DNA of 64,000 nucleotides from Microbacterium terregens (GTDB lineage: Bacteria; Actinomycetota; Actinomycetes; Actinomycetales; Microbacteriaceae), in assembly GCF_039534975.1 (NCBI RefSeq), contig NZ_BAAAWH010000001.1, positions 2,232,001-2,296,000 on the forward strand. Reading direction: 5' to 3'. The notes beneath the pieces are model-generated. The model saw only the letters and a program-made list of their open reading frames with translations, did no database searches and had not been told where the DNA came from. The translations under genes and the position numbers were made by a program. Within the stretch, counting starts at the first letter, position 1; every line of letters starts with the position of its first letter. Positions 20,382 through 28,935 of the stretch are shown in pieces.

Positions 20382-23300
20382 GCCGAGGCGCGCTCGCCCA
20401 CGCGCTGACCGACGACCGCCGACACGCCGTCCTGACGCATCGAGACGCCGTAGAGCGCGTCGGCGATCTCCATGGTGCGCTTCTGGTGAGTGATGACGAT
20501 GAGCTGGCTGCTCTCGCGCAGCCGTTCGAAGACGCCCAGCAAGCGACCGAGATTCGCGTCGTCGAGCGCGGCTTCCACCTCGTCGAGGATGTAGAACGGG
20601 CTCGGGCGTGCCATGAAGATGGCCACCAGCAGCGCGACGGCCGCGAGTGACCGCTCGCCGCCGGAAAGCAGCGAGAGACGTTCGATCTTCTTGCCGACGG
20701 GCCGCACGGATACCTCGATGCCGGTCGTCAGCGGATCGCCCGGATTGGTCAGGCTGATGCTGCCTGTGCCGCCCGGGAACAGGACCGGAAACACCTCACC
20801 GAACGCCACCCGCGTGTCCTCGAACGCCGCCAGGAATATCGTCTGCATCCGCTCGTCCAGCTCGTCGATGATCGTGAGCAGGTCCGAGCGGGTCTGTGTC
20901 AGATCCGCGAGCTGCTCGACGAGGAACTTGTGGCGCTGCTCGAGTGCGGCGAACTCCTCCAGCGCGAGCGGGTTCACGCGCCCGAGCTGCGCAAGCTTGC
21001 GTTCCGCGTCTTGCAGTCGGCGGCGCTGCTGAGCACGATCGAACGGGACGGATGTTGCTGCGGAGGCATCGGCCCGTCCCTCTTTCCCTTCCGCCTCAGT
21101 CTCAGCCTCAGTCTCAACCTCAGCCTCAGCCTCAGCCTCAGCCTCAGCCTCAGCCTCAGCCACGCTCACGGCACTCGGAACCGGTTGATCCGGGCCATAT
21201 TCCGAAAGGAGAATATTTTCATCGAGGCCGAGCTCTGACGCGACGCGCTCGAGCAGGCTCGAGACGTGCAGCCGCTTCTCGTGAATCTGCAGTTCCAGTC
21301 CGTGCACGCTCTCGGTCAGACCGGACAGTCGATCACGGATCGTTGTCTCCTGTCGCCGCAGGTCGGCCAGCTCGGTGCTGACCGCGGTGCGAGCCGATTC
21401 GGCCGACGCGAGCTGGACCCGCGCGAGGCTGACGGAGCGGTCGACCGAATCCAGCACTGCGGGCAACTGGGCGGCCACACCGGCGGCGATCTCGCGCTGC
21501 GCCCGCCGCAGAACCGCACGCCGCGCGGCCTCGGCCGCCGCGGCACGCTCCCGCTCGCGCTGCCGTTCGAGCTGCACCACCCGCGCCTCGCCCGCGCGAA
21601 CCCGCTCTTTGAGCGTCTCGACATCCAGGCGCGCGCGCATCTCCGCGTCCCGGGCAGCTTCGAGCTCGGCGAGCATGCCCTCGCGGGCGGACGCGTCGAG
21701 GATCGGGCGCGGCGCCTCACGGGCACGCATCAGTCGCTCCTCGGCCGCGTCCACCGCGCGCTCGGCCTCGTCGACGGCCGCCGCGGCCTGCGCAAGACCG
21801 ATGGCCAGGCGTTCGCAGTCGGCGATGGCAGCCTCGTGCCGGACGGTGGCCCGGTTGGCCTTCTCCGCGTGCGCGGCCAGTGCGGCATCGTGCTCCCGAA
21901 GGGAGGCGAGCGCCGACTTCGTGCGCTGCCGGGAGTCTTCCAGCCCACGCACTTCGTCAGCCAGGGCCTCACGCAGTGAGTCGGCGACCATCACGATCTC
22001 GCTCCGGCGCTCCGCCGCGGCATCCCGCTCGGCCGCCAGTTCGAGCCGGGAACGACCCTGTCCCGAACCGGAGCGCAGCGTGTACTCGGTGTAGACCTCA
22101 CCGGCGCGCGTCACGATCGTGACGGGGCCACCGAGGTCGGCGGCGGCGAGAGAGCGCCCGGCCGCGCGGGCCGCCTCGAGATCCTCGGCGACCACGACAT
22201 GCGACAGGATGCCGAGCACCCCGTCGGGTGCGGTGACGACGTCCCGGGCCGGAACGACGCCCGCCGTCGACGGAAAGGCCGGCGCCGGCGCCTGTGCAAG
22301 GGCGATGGCGATGTCCACGACGCCGAGGTCGCCGCCGCTGACCGTGTGGGCGACCGTGAACGCATCGTCGCGGCTGTCCACGAGCACGCCTTCGGCCAAC
22401 GGGCCCAGCGCGGCGGCGATCGCCGACTCGTACCCGGGCGTGACCTTGATGGAGTCTCCGAGCAGGCCACGGATACCCGAGCCGCCGCGCGCGACGAGCT
22501 CTGCCGCGGCGTTGCGGACATCCAGGGCGCGACCGAGGGCGGTGGTCTGAGCGGCAAGGGATTCGCTCTCCCGCTCCGCGGCATGCAGTCGCTCGCGGAG
22601 AAGACCGACGGCGGCTTCGGCATCCGTCGCGTCCCGCTGGGCGCGCTCGTACGCAGAGGCGAACTCGGCGGCGGAACCTTCGGGAACCACGTCGGGACCG
22701 ACGCCGGCCAGCTCGGCCTCGGCTTCGGCGCGACGGGCCAGCGCGGCATCCAGCGCCCGCTGCTGGCGTTCCACGCCGGCGCGCACCGCGGTCAGCGCCG
22801 ACGCGGCGGCCTCCGCCGAGCCGCGCAAGGCGGTCAGTCGCATGTCGTGCTCCGAGACCAGCGCACTCTGGGCAGCGATGTCCGCGTCGAGCGCATCCAG
22901 TTCGCCGCGTGAGCGCACGACATCGCGCGATGCCTCGACCGCCGCATCCTGGGCAGAGCCCAGCCCCGCGGCGATCTCTTCGATCTCTGCCCGGACATCG
23001 TCGATCATCGCCTGCGAGACCGTCGTGAGCTCCAGACCCTGATCGTCCGCGGCCTCGCCGAGAAGGGCGAGCCTCTGCCCGGTCAGGGCGTAGAGGCTGC
23101 GCAAGCGCTCCTGGACACGCTCCAGACCGTGGGCGATGCTGCGCGCTTCGTCCACTCCTTCGGATCGCTGCTGCTCCTCCAGTGCGGCGATGCGGGTGCG
23201 CAGGCTCTCCGCCTGATCCTGCAGCACCAGCCGCTCGGTGTGCCGCTCCTGCTCGCTGCGCGCATGGGCGGCCAGCTCCGACCGCAGACCGGCCAGCTCA

Positions 23301-23995
23301 TCGGCGAGCAGCCGCGCACGGGCGTCCCGCACGACGGCGGCGATGGTCGCCGCCTCCCGGGCGATCTCGGCCTGCCGGCCGAGCGGCTTGAGCTGGCGGC
23401 GCAGCTCGCCGGCAAGGTCGCTGAGGCGCGTCAGGTTCGCCTGCATCGCCTCGAGCTTGCGGAGGGTCTTCTCTTTGCGGCGGCGGTGCTTGAGGATGCC
23501 GGCCGCCTCTTCGACGAAACCGCGGCGTTCCTCCGGAGATGCCTGCAGCACGCTGTCGAGCCGACCCTGACCGACGATGACGTGCATCTCCCGGCCCAGC
23601 CCGGAGTCGCTCAGCAGCTCCTGCACGTCCAGCAGCCGGCACACGCCGCCGTTGATCGCGTATTCGCTGGCCCCGTTGCGGAACAGCGTCCGGCTGATGG
23701 TGACCTCGGAGTAGTCGATCGGCAGGGCGCCGTCGCCGTTGTCGATCGTCAGTTGGACTTCGGCCCGGCCGAGTGGTCCTCGCGTCGCGGTACCGGCGAA
23801 GATGACGTCTTCCATCTTGCCGCCGCGTAGAGTCTTGGCTCCTTGCTCACCCATCACCCATGCGAGCGCGTCGACCACGTTCGACTTGCCCGAGCCGTTC
23901 GGGCCGACGATGCAGGTCACGCCCTGCTCGAAGGCGAAGGTCGTCGGCTGGGCGAACGACTTGAACCCTTTGAGCGTCAAGCTCTTCAGGTGCAT
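20378..23995 (-). CDS. smc: chromosome segregation protein SMC
   Basis: Coiled-coil ATPase of bacterial condensin. The 1205-residue product has Walker A GPNGSGKSN (31-39) and a hinge near residue 500-620 (GGSGIRGLLGDSIKVTPGYE). Long coiled coils flank the hinge. The ABC signature is LLSGGERSLAAVALL and Walker B is FYILDEVEAALDD near the C-terminus. Oddly, just before the C-terminal head there is an acidic low-complexity insert of alternating Glu-Ala (about residues 945-975), encoded by a hexanucleotide repeat. It is convergent with the STAND gene. Confidence 0.97.
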   Translation of the reverse strand: MHLKSLTLKGFKSFAQPTTFAFEQGVTCIVGPNGSGKSNVVDALAWVMGEQGAKTLRGGKMEDVIFAGTATRGPLGRAEVQLTIDNGDGALPIDYSEVTISRTLFRNGASEYAINGGVCRLLDVQELLSDSGLGREMHVIVGQGRLDSVLQASPEERRGFVEEAAGILKHRRRKEKTLRKLEAMQANLTRLSDLAGELRRQLKPLGRQAEIAREAATIAAVVRDARARLLADELAGLRSELAAHARSEQERHTERLVLQDQAESLRTRIAALEEQQRSEGVDEARSIAHGLERVQERLRSLYALTGQRLALLGEAADDQGLELTTVSQAMIDDVRAEIEEIAAGLGSAQDAAVEASRDVVRSRGELDALDADIAAQSALVSEHDMRLTALRGSAEAAASALTAVRAGVERQQRALDAALARRAEAEAELAGVGPDVVPEGSAAEFASAYERAQRDATDAEAAVGLLRERLHAAERESESLAAQTTALGRALDVRNAAAELVARGGSGIRGLLGDSIKVTPGYESAIAAALGPLAEGVLVDSRDDAFTVAHTVSGGDLGVVDIAIALAQAPAPAFPSTAGVVPARDVVTAPDGVLGILSHVVVAEDLEAARAAGRSLAAADLGGPVTIVTRAGEVYTEYTLRSGSGQGRSRLELAAERDAAAERRSEIVMVADSLREALADEVRGLEDSRQRTKSALASLREHDAALAAHAEKANRATVRHEAAIADCERLAIGLAQAAAAVDEAERAVDAAEERLMRAREAPRPILDASAREGMLAELEAARDAEMRARLDVETLKERVRAGEARVVQLERQRERERAAAAEAARRAVLRRAQREIAAGVAAQLPAVLDSVDRSVSLARVQLASAESARTAVSTELADLRRQETTIRDRLSGLTESVHGLELQIHEKRLHVSSLLERVASELGLDENILLSEYGPDQPVPSAVSVAEAEAEAEAEAEAEVETEAETEAEGKEGRADASAATSVPFDRAQQRRRLQDAERKLAQLGRVNPLALEEFAALEQRHKFLVEQLADLTQTRSDLLTIIDELDERMQTIFLAAFEDTRVAFGEVFPVLFPGGTGSISLTNPGDPLTTGIEVSVRPVGKKIERLSLLSGGERSLAAVALLVAIFMARPSPFYILDEVEAALDDANLGRLLGVFERLRESSQLIVITHQKRTMEIADALYGVSMRQDGVSAVVGQRVGERASA
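21094..21161 (-). repeat. hexanucleotide repeat encoding Glu-Ala tract in SMC
   Basis: About eleven copies of a six-base unit (plus strand CCTCAG, with CCTCAG/TCTCAG/TCTCAA variants). On the minus strand each unit codes for Glu-Ala, with a few Glu-Val and Glu-Thr variants. The unit length keeps frame, so copy-number change would lengthen or shorten the tract without breaking SMC. The tract sits between the descending coiled coil and the C-terminal head. Confidence 0.9.
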
Positions 23996-24144
23996 GGAAG
24001 CGTCCTCCGGCCCGGTCGATTCACGGGTTCACGCTACCCGAGGACGCCGGCGGATCCGCGCAGGCGGGCCGGACCCGGCGCTCGAGGGGAGCGGTCGCCG
24101 ACATGTCGCGACACGCCCGTCGGGTGTCGAGTCTGCGAATTCCC

Positions 24145-24173
24145 TTGACGCAACCCGCGGCCCGCGCTATCGT
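24145..24173 (+). promoter_or_regulatory. sigma-70-type promoter of the small-ORF/GNAT cassette
   Basis: TTGACG (24145-24150) and TATCGT (24168-24173) with a 17-bp spacer form the best canonical promoter I found in the window. Transcription from about 24180 would give a ~30-base leader ending in GAAGGGAGG and the first small ORF at 24210. Divergent from smc. Confidence 0.65.
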
Positions 24174-24209
24174 CTCTTCTCGCGTCCAACTCTTGAAGGG
24201 AGGTCACCG

Positions 24210-24317
24210 ATGATGCACATGATGAACCCAGGCTTCGCGCCCGTTCACCGTTCCCCGTTCTGCGGAATCGCTCCGGTGACCTCGACGTTCGACGCCGCTG
24301 CTCCCACCGCCGGCTGA
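24210..24317 (+). CDS. 35-residue peptide of unknown function
   Basis: Short ORF with a strong ribosome binding site (GAAGGGAGG, 7-8 bases upstream) directly behind a good promoter. The peptide opens MMHMMNPGFAPVHRSPFCG and ends in a Thr/Ala/Pro-rich stretch. There is no hydrophobic signal, and one Cys (residue 18). It is the first of four plus-strand ORFs ending in two GNAT acetyltransferases. It could be a leader peptide, a ribosomally made precursor or a small protein; the sequence does not decide. The start could be either of the two leading ATGs. Confidence 0.5.
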   Translation: MMHMMNPGFAPVHRSPFCGIAPVTSTFDAAAPTAG

Positions 24318-24343
24318 TCGCCGCCCAGGAGGACTCTGCCCAC

Positions 24344-24359
24344 CGGACGTTTCCGTCCG
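24344..24359 (+). other. small RNA hairpin downstream of the 35-residue ORF
   Basis: CGGACG and CGTCCG form a 6-bp stem with a TTTC loop, 27 bases after the stop of the 35-residue ORF. It has no following T-run, so it is not a classical terminator. It could mark an attenuation or processing point in the 161-base gap before the next small ORF. Confidence 0.4.
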
Positions 24360-24478
24360 CTCGGTCCGTGTATCAGCGGCCCGCGAAGGCAGCTTTTCCT
24401 TGAGCTCTCCTCTTGTCGCGTCTCAGCGACACCGCCCGCTCGGGCACCCACCACCACCTTCACTCGAAAGAGACCACC

Positions 24479-24739
24479 ATGAACGACACGCTGGCGCCCG
24501 TCCGGTCTCTCGGCTCGGACAGGCTGCTTCCCGCCTCGGCGACGGACGGTGTGCGCTTGGCGCTCACCGACCGGCTCGGGCTGCGGGTCGGCCTCTGGCT
24601 GCTGCTTCGCAGCGCCCGTCGCCTCGACAGCGCGCGTGACCACGACGGCCACGCCCGCCGACTCGCGAACTCCCGGTCCCACGACGACCGACTTCACGTG
24701 ACCCTGCGTTCGCACGCTCTGAGCAGCGTTCGCACCTGA
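24479..24739 (+). CDS. 86-residue Arg/Leu/His-rich protein of unknown function
   Basis: ATG start with GAAAGAGA upstream. The first half has LGLRVGLWLLLRSARR (about residues 34-49), a short hydrophobic-basic helix. The second half is rich in His, Asp and Arg (RDHDGHARR, RSHDDRLHV). I recognise no family. It lies between the 35-residue ORF and the first GNAT gene and is followed by a strong hairpin. The reading frame shows the third-position GC bias of a real gene. Composition does not suggest a secreted protein. Confidence 0.5.
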   Translation: MNDTLAPVRSLGSDRLLPASATDGVRLALTDRLGLRVGLWLLLRSARRLDSARDHDGHARRLANSRSHDDRLHVTLRSHALSSVRT

Positions 24740-24744
24740 TCCCT

Positions 24745-24771
24745 CCCGGGGCCGTCCAGGGCGGCCCCGGG
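24745..24771 (+). terminator. strong hairpin between the 86-residue ORF and the GNAT pair
   Basis: CCCGGGGCCG and CGGCCCCGGG form a perfect 10-bp stem around a 7-base loop, 6 bases after the stop of the 86-residue ORF and 27 before the GNAT start. There is no T-run. It may be a partial terminator or attenuator, or a stability element that sets the ratio of small-ORF to GNAT expression. Confidence 0.55.
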
Positions 24772-24798
24772 AACCCACCACTAACGAACGGACCGACC

Positions 24799-25881
24799 AT
24801 GATCACCGCACCCGTCGACGTCGCATTGCGTCCGCTGACGATCCCGACGACGATCGATGCGCCGGATGCCGCCGACTTCGTGGAGATGGTCCGTCTGCGC
24901 AACCTCATCTATCGCGAGATCTCCGGCCACGACGATCACCGCATCGCACCCGATGAACTGCTCCCCCACTATCAGCCTGATCCTTATCAGGAACGGCGCT
25001 GTTGGCTGGTCCAGGTCGACGGCCGGTACGTCGGGCGCGTCGGTATCGATTTCCCCTTGGAAGGCGGATCGCGCAACGCGTTCTGGCTCATCGAACTCCT
25101 CCACGAAGTGTGGGGCCGCGGCATCGGCGCGGCGGCGTACGCGCACGTCGAAGATGTTGCGCGACGCTCCGGGCGCAGCGTTCTGCAGTCCTGGGCGGAG
25201 CATCCCGAAGCTCCCGGCCCGCGGCTGGAACCGCCCACCGGCTTCGGATCGATCCCGCGCGACCACATCGCGCGGTTCTTCGCTCGCCACGGCTACACGC
25301 TCGAACAGGTGGAGCGCAGCAGCGCGTTCGACCTGCACGGATCGTTCGAGAAGGTCGAGCGGCTGCTCGCCGACTCGACCGCCCCGTCGACCGCCTACCG
25401 GCTGGTGCGGTGGTTCGCACCGACCCCACCGGAGTTCGCTGATGGATACGCGTGGATGAAGTCGCGCATGATCACGGACGCCCCCGCCGCGAACCTCGAA
25501 TTCGATGAGGAGGTCTGGGACGCCGCGCGCGTCGCTCGGCATGACTCGCTCTACACGGCGGCGGGCCGCACGCTGCAGGTGACGGCCGCGCAGCACGTCG
25601 CGACGGGTGAGCTGTGCGCCTTCAACGAGCTGGTCATCGGCAAGGACCGTACGGAGGCCTCCAGTCAGGAGGACACGCTGGTGCTGAAGGAGCATCGCGG
25701 TCACAAGCTGGGCACGCTCGTCAAGTGCGCCGGCCTGCTGTCCTGGCGCGAGGTCGCGCCGGAGTCCCCCCGAGTCATCACCTACAACGCGGAGGAGAAT
25801 CGCCCGATGCTGGATATCAACGAGGCGATCGGCTTCGCGCCGATCGCGTACGAGGGTGCGTGGAAGAAGGTCCTGGAATGA
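24799..25881 (+). CDS. two-domain GNAT N-acetyltransferase, first of a tandem pair
   Basis: 360 residues made of two GNAT halves. The N-terminal half (~1-165) has the acetyl-CoA loop EVWGRGIGAAAYAHV near residue 105. The C-terminal half (~180-360) has KEHRGHKLGTLVKC near residue 300 and ends with the YNAEENRPMLDINEAIGF block typical of the second half of actinobacterial double GNATs. The acceptor substrate is unknown. It overlaps the next gene by ATGA. The two are paralogues from a tandem duplication, placed between smc and mutM. Confidence 0.85.
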   Translation: MITAPVDVALRPLTIPTTIDAPDAADFVEMVRLRNLIYREISGHDDHRIAPDELLPHYQPDPYQERRCWLVQVDGRYVGRVGIDFPLEGGSRNAFWLIELLHEVWGRGIGAAAYAHVEDVARRSGRSVLQSWAEHPEAPGPRLEPPTGFGSIPRDHIARFFARHGYTLEQVERSSAFDLHGSFEKVERLLADSTAPSTAYRLVRWFAPTPPEFADGYAWMKSRMITDAPAANLEFDEEVWDAARVARHDSLYTAAGRTLQVTAAQHVATGELCAFNELVIGKDRTEASSQEDTLVLKEHRGHKLGTLVKCAGLLSWREVAPESPRVITYNAEENRPMLDINEAIGFAPIAYEGAWKKVLE

Positions 25882-26975
25882 ACGACCTGACCCAGGAGAC
25901 CCGCCTGACGGTGTCACGTCTCGCTGTGCCGGCCAGCCTCGAGGCACCCGACGCGGGTCCTTTCCTCGAGATGGTCCGGATCGGCAACGCGGTGTGTCTT
26001 GCCGACGCGGGACACGACGACCTGCGCGAGGACGCCGAAGAGGTCTTCGGCTTCTGGCAGGACCAGACCGACTGGACCCAGCTCGGCTACGTCGCAGAAC
26101 GGGACGGGCAGATCCTCGGCGCGGTCAAGATCCTGATCGCCAACCAGGACGACGTGAGCTCCGTCGAGTTCGACCTGATGATCGACCCTGTGCACCGAGG
26201 CGAAGGCGCGGAGCAGGCGCTGCTGACTGTTGTGGAGGACGAGGCCCGCGCCCGCGGCATCCGGACGATCCAGACCTGGACCCTGCACCGTCCGGACGCG
26301 CCGGGACCCCGCATCGCACCGCCCACGGGGTACGGGTCGGTCCCGGCCGATGACCCCCAGACGGCGTTCCTGCGCGACACCGGATTCACGCTCGAGCAGG
26401 TCGAGCGCAACAGCGTGTTCGACCTGCGTGCAGACTTCGACGTCCTGGAGCAGATGCTCGCGGCGGCGCAGACCGTCGCCGGCGACGACTACCGGCTCGT
26501 GATGTGGACCTCCCCCACGCCGCCCGAGCACCTCGACGGGTTCGCGTATGCGATCTCGCGGATGTCGACCGACGCGCCGACGGCGGGACTTGCCATGGAC
26601 GAACAGCACTGGGATGCCGCCCGCGTGCAGCGCCGTGACGCCCGGCTGAAGGCGCAGGGTCTCACGGTCTCCGTCGCCGCCGCACAGCACGTGTCGACCG
26701 GAACGATCGCGGCGTACAACGAGCTGGTGATCGCGGAGGACCACACCGGTGCGACGCAGCAGTACGGCACGCTCGTCCTGAAGGATCACCGCGGACGCCG
26801 ACTCGGTACCGTCGTCAAGTGCGCCAACCTGCTGCGCTGGCGGGAGCTGGTCCCTGAATCCCCCCGGGTCTCGACGTTCAACGCCGAAGAGAACCGGCAC
26901 ATGCTGGACATCAACGAGGCGATCGGTTTCATCCCGGCCTCCTACGCCGGCGCCTGGCAGAAGCTGCTCAGCTGA
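25878..26975 (+). CDS. two-domain GNAT N-acetyltransferase, second of a tandem pair
   Basis: 365 residues, same two-halves layout as the preceding gene. It has HRGEGAEQALLTVV in the N-terminal GNAT half and KDHRGRRLGTVVKC in the C-terminal half, ending FNAEENRHMLDINEAIGF. Long stretches align with the upstream copy (FTLEQVERNSVFDL against YTLEQVERSSAFDL). The N-terminal half lost the first R of the usual RGxGxG loop spacing and reads RGEGAE, so one active site may be weak. Start ATG 25878 overlaps the upstream stop. The 3' end overlaps mutM by 8 bp, convergent. Confidence 0.85.
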   Translation: MNDLTQETRLTVSRLAVPASLEAPDAGPFLEMVRIGNAVCLADAGHDDLREDAEEVFGFWQDQTDWTQLGYVAERDGQILGAVKILIANQDDVSSVEFDLMIDPVHRGEGAEQALLTVVEDEARARGIRTIQTWTLHRPDAPGPRIAPPTGYGSVPADDPQTAFLRDTGFTLEQVERNSVFDLRADFDVLEQMLAAAQTVAGDDYRLVMWTSPTPPEHLDGFAYAISRMSTDAPTAGLAMDEQHWDAARVQRRDARLKAQGLTVSVAAAQHVSTGTIAAYNELVIAEDHTGATQQYGTLVLKDHRGRRLGTVVKCANLLRWRELVPESPRVSTFNAEENRHMLDINEAIGFIPASYAGAWQKLLS

Positions 26976-27909
26976 CCGGGCGTGACCGGTCCCTGCGCTT
27001 GTCGAAGGGCTGGCAGTGCGCGCAGTAATGGCTGGAGCGATTCATGAACGACACTCGGACGATGGGCCTGCCGCAGCGCGGACACGGCTCGCCGGTCCGG
27101 CCGTACGCGTTGAGGGAGTGTGCGAAGTAGCCGGCCTGACCGTTGACGTTCACGTACTGCGCGTCGAAGCTCGTACCGCCCTCTGCCAGCGCGCGCTCCA
27201 GCACTCCTCGCACATCGGCGAGGAGTCGGTTGACCGCGCGGGTGGACAGTGCACTCGCCGGTGTTCCGGGGTGGATGCGGGAGTGCCACAGCGCTTCATC
27301 GGCGTAGATGTTGCCGACACCGCTGAGTACCGACTGATCCAGGAGAACCCGTTTGATCGCAGACTTCTTGCGCGCCAGCGTCGTTCGGAACTCTAGATCC
27401 CGGAATGCGGGGTCCAGGGGGTCGCGTGCGATGTGGGCCACCTGACTCGGCACCGTCGCGTCAGGCGATCCGAGGCCACCGGGCGCGGCATCCGGTGTCG
27501 GCACCAGCGTGTCCAGGGTCAGGGAGCCGAAGGTGCGCTGGTCGGCGAACACGACCGTGAACTCGCCATGCTCAGGATGCTGGATGTCCAGGCGCACGCG
27601 CTCGTGCCGCTCCGCCGCGGTGCCCGGCGTCCGCAGCAGGAGCTGACCGCTCATGCCCAGATGGGCGACGAGCGCGTCGGCGGCGGGCGCATCGTCCGGT
27701 CCTGGCTGCAGCGGCATCCACAAGAACTTGCCCCGCCGTGCCGCGCTGCGCACGACGCGCCCGGTGAGCGCAGCCTCGAATTGCGCCGCCGAGCCGGAAT
27801 ACCGGGTCAGGGCGCGCTCGTCCAGGACCGTGACCCCCAGGACGGTCGCCCCGGTCACCGCCGGATCCAGCCCCGCGCGCACGACCTCGACCTCGGGCAG
27901 CTCAGGCAT
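26968..27909 (-). CDS. mutM: formamidopyrimidine-DNA glycosylase
   Basis: Bifunctional glycosylase/AP-lyase that excises 8-oxoguanine and formamidopyrimidines. The 313-residue protein starts MPELPEVE, giving the catalytic P2 and E3 after Met removal. The N-terminal domain has RRGKFLWMPL, followed by the H2TH domain with SGVGNIYADEALW. The C-terminal zinc finger is CPRCG through CAHCQ (about residues 278-300). The sequence upstream of its start consists of three out-of-frame near-copies of its own first codons. Confidence 0.96.
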   Translation of the reverse strand: MPELPEVEVVRAGLDPAVTGATVLGVTVLDERALTRYSGSAAQFEAALTGRVVRSAARRGKFLWMPLQPGPDDAPAADALVAHLGMSGQLLLRTPGTAAERHERVRLDIQHPEHGEFTVVFADQRTFGSLTLDTLVPTPDAAPGGLGSPDATVPSQVAHIARDPLDPAFRDLEFRTTLARKKSAIKRVLLDQSVLSGVGNIYADEALWHSRIHPGTPASALSTRAVNRLLADVRGVLERALAEGGTSFDAQYVNVNGQAGYFAHSLNAYGRTGEPCPRCGRPIVRVSFMNRSSHYCAHCQPFDKRRDRSRPVS

Positions 27910-27957
27910 GATTCAGCTCAGACATGATTCAGCTCAGACACGTTTCAGCTCAGACAG
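27894..27957 (-). repeat. four tandem 16-bp units including the mutM start
   Basis: On the minus strand, three 16-bp units (27957-27942, 27941-27926, 27925-27910) reading close to ATGTCTGAGCTGAATC are followed by the start of mutM, ATGCCTGAGCTGCCCG (27909-27894). The last matches the repeat over its first 12 bases except one. The upstream units begin CTG/GTG/ATG, and 16 is not a multiple of three, so they are out of frame with mutM and with each other. Confidence 0.85.
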
Positions 27958-27979
27958 CGGTGCAGCGTGGAGTCACGAT

Positions 27980-28672
27980 TCAGGTGCGGCCGCTGAGCTC
28001 GCGCCACGCGATCAGGGCGGCTGCCATCTCCGCCTGCTTCTTGCTTGACCCGGTGCCCGCTGCCGAGTATTCGGCGACCGTGACGGTGGCGGCGAACACG
28101 CGACTGTGGTCCGGCCCGGTCGAGGAGACCTCGTAGACGGGCGGTGCCGCCCCGATGTGCGAGGCGAGCTCCTGCAGCGTGGTCTTCGGATCGACCGATG
28201 CGCCGTCGCGGTCGGGGTCATCCAGCAGCGGATCGATGAGGCGCAGGACCAGCGCTGTCGCCGCATCCGGACCGACCGACAGGTAGGTGGCGCCGATGAC
28301 GGCTTCCATGGTGTCGGCCAGGATCGAGTCCTTGTTCCGGCCACCGGTCTGCTCTTCGCCGCGGCCGAGCTTCACGTATTCGCCGAGACCGATACCGCGG
28401 GCGACCTCGGCCAGAGCGACAGTGGACACGACGCTCGCACGTCGTTTCGCCAGCGCGCCCTCATCGAGCCCCGGATTGGACGTGAACAGTCGGACCGTGA
28501 CGGCCTGGCCCAGAACCGAATCGCCGAGGAACTCGAGTCGCTCGTTGTGCGGCACCTGGCCATGTTCGTACGCCCACGATCGGTGGGTCAACGCAAGCGA
28601 CAGAAGCTCGGCGTCGATGACGACGCCGAGCTTGTCGGTGAGTTCGGTGCGCTGTGCTGACACGTCGTTCAC
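27980..28672 (-). CDS. rnc: ribonuclease III
   Basis: Double-strand-specific endonuclease that processes rRNA and mRNA. The 230-residue product has the catalytic signature HNERLEFLGDSVLG (about residues 42-55) and the second acidic cluster DTMEAVIGATYLS. The C-terminal dsRNA-binding domain runs from TTLQELASH to GSSKKQAEMAAAL. The start is GTG 28672. It follows rpmF by 16 bp, so the DUF177-rpmF-rnc-mutM order typical of Actinobacteria is kept. Confidence 0.96.
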   Translation of the reverse strand: MNDVSAQRTELTDKLGVVIDAELLSLALTHRSWAYEHGQVPHNERLEFLGDSVLGQAVTVRLFTSNPGLDEGALAKRRASVVSTVALAEVARGIGLGEYVKLGRGEEQTGGRNKDSILADTMEAVIGATYLSVGPDAATALVLRLIDPLLDDPDRDGASVDPKTTLQELASHIGAAPPVYEVSSTGPDHSRVFAATVTVAEYSAAGTGSSKKQAEMAAALIAWRELSGRT

Positions 28673-28688
28673 GGCAGCAGCGAGCGGC

Positions 28689-28898
28689 TCAGACGTCAGC
28701 GACCTTGCGGCCCTTGTACTCGAGGAACAGCTCCGTGCCCTGCGAGTCGGTGACGACCTTCGCCTGGTGCGGACGGCTGTAGACGACCTTGCCGTTCTCG
28801 ATCGTGGTCGTCAGCGTGATGGGCGCCGCCTTCCACTGGGCACGACGCGAACGGGTGTTGGAGCGGGAGACCTTCCGCTTCGGGGGGTTACCTGCCAT
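28689..28898 (-). CDS. rpmF: 50S ribosomal protein L32
   Basis: A 69-residue basic protein beginning MAGNPPKRKVSRSNTRSRRA, the L32 signature. This form lacks the CxxC zinc ribbon of other L32 types and ends KGRKVADV. It lies in the standard DUF177-rpmF-rnc arrangement and has a good ribosome binding site (AGAGAG) upstream. Confidence 0.95.
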   Translation of the reverse strand: MAGNPPKRKVSRSNTRSRRAQWKAAPITLTTTIENGKVVYSRPHQAKVVTDSQGTELFLEYKGRKVADV

Positions 28899-28935
28899 GG
28901 CTTGCTCTCTTCTGTGTTCTCGGCGTCGGATTCCG

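Noticed and set aside
24060..24140. A further small ORF or RNA gene in the smc-cassette gap.
   Set aside because: Only weak short hairpins, no ribosome site and no promoter before 24145.
27910..27957. Tandem 16-bp repeats upstream of mutM as an iteron or CRISPR-like array.
   Set aside because: The units match the first codons of mutM and have no spacers; local duplication explains them.
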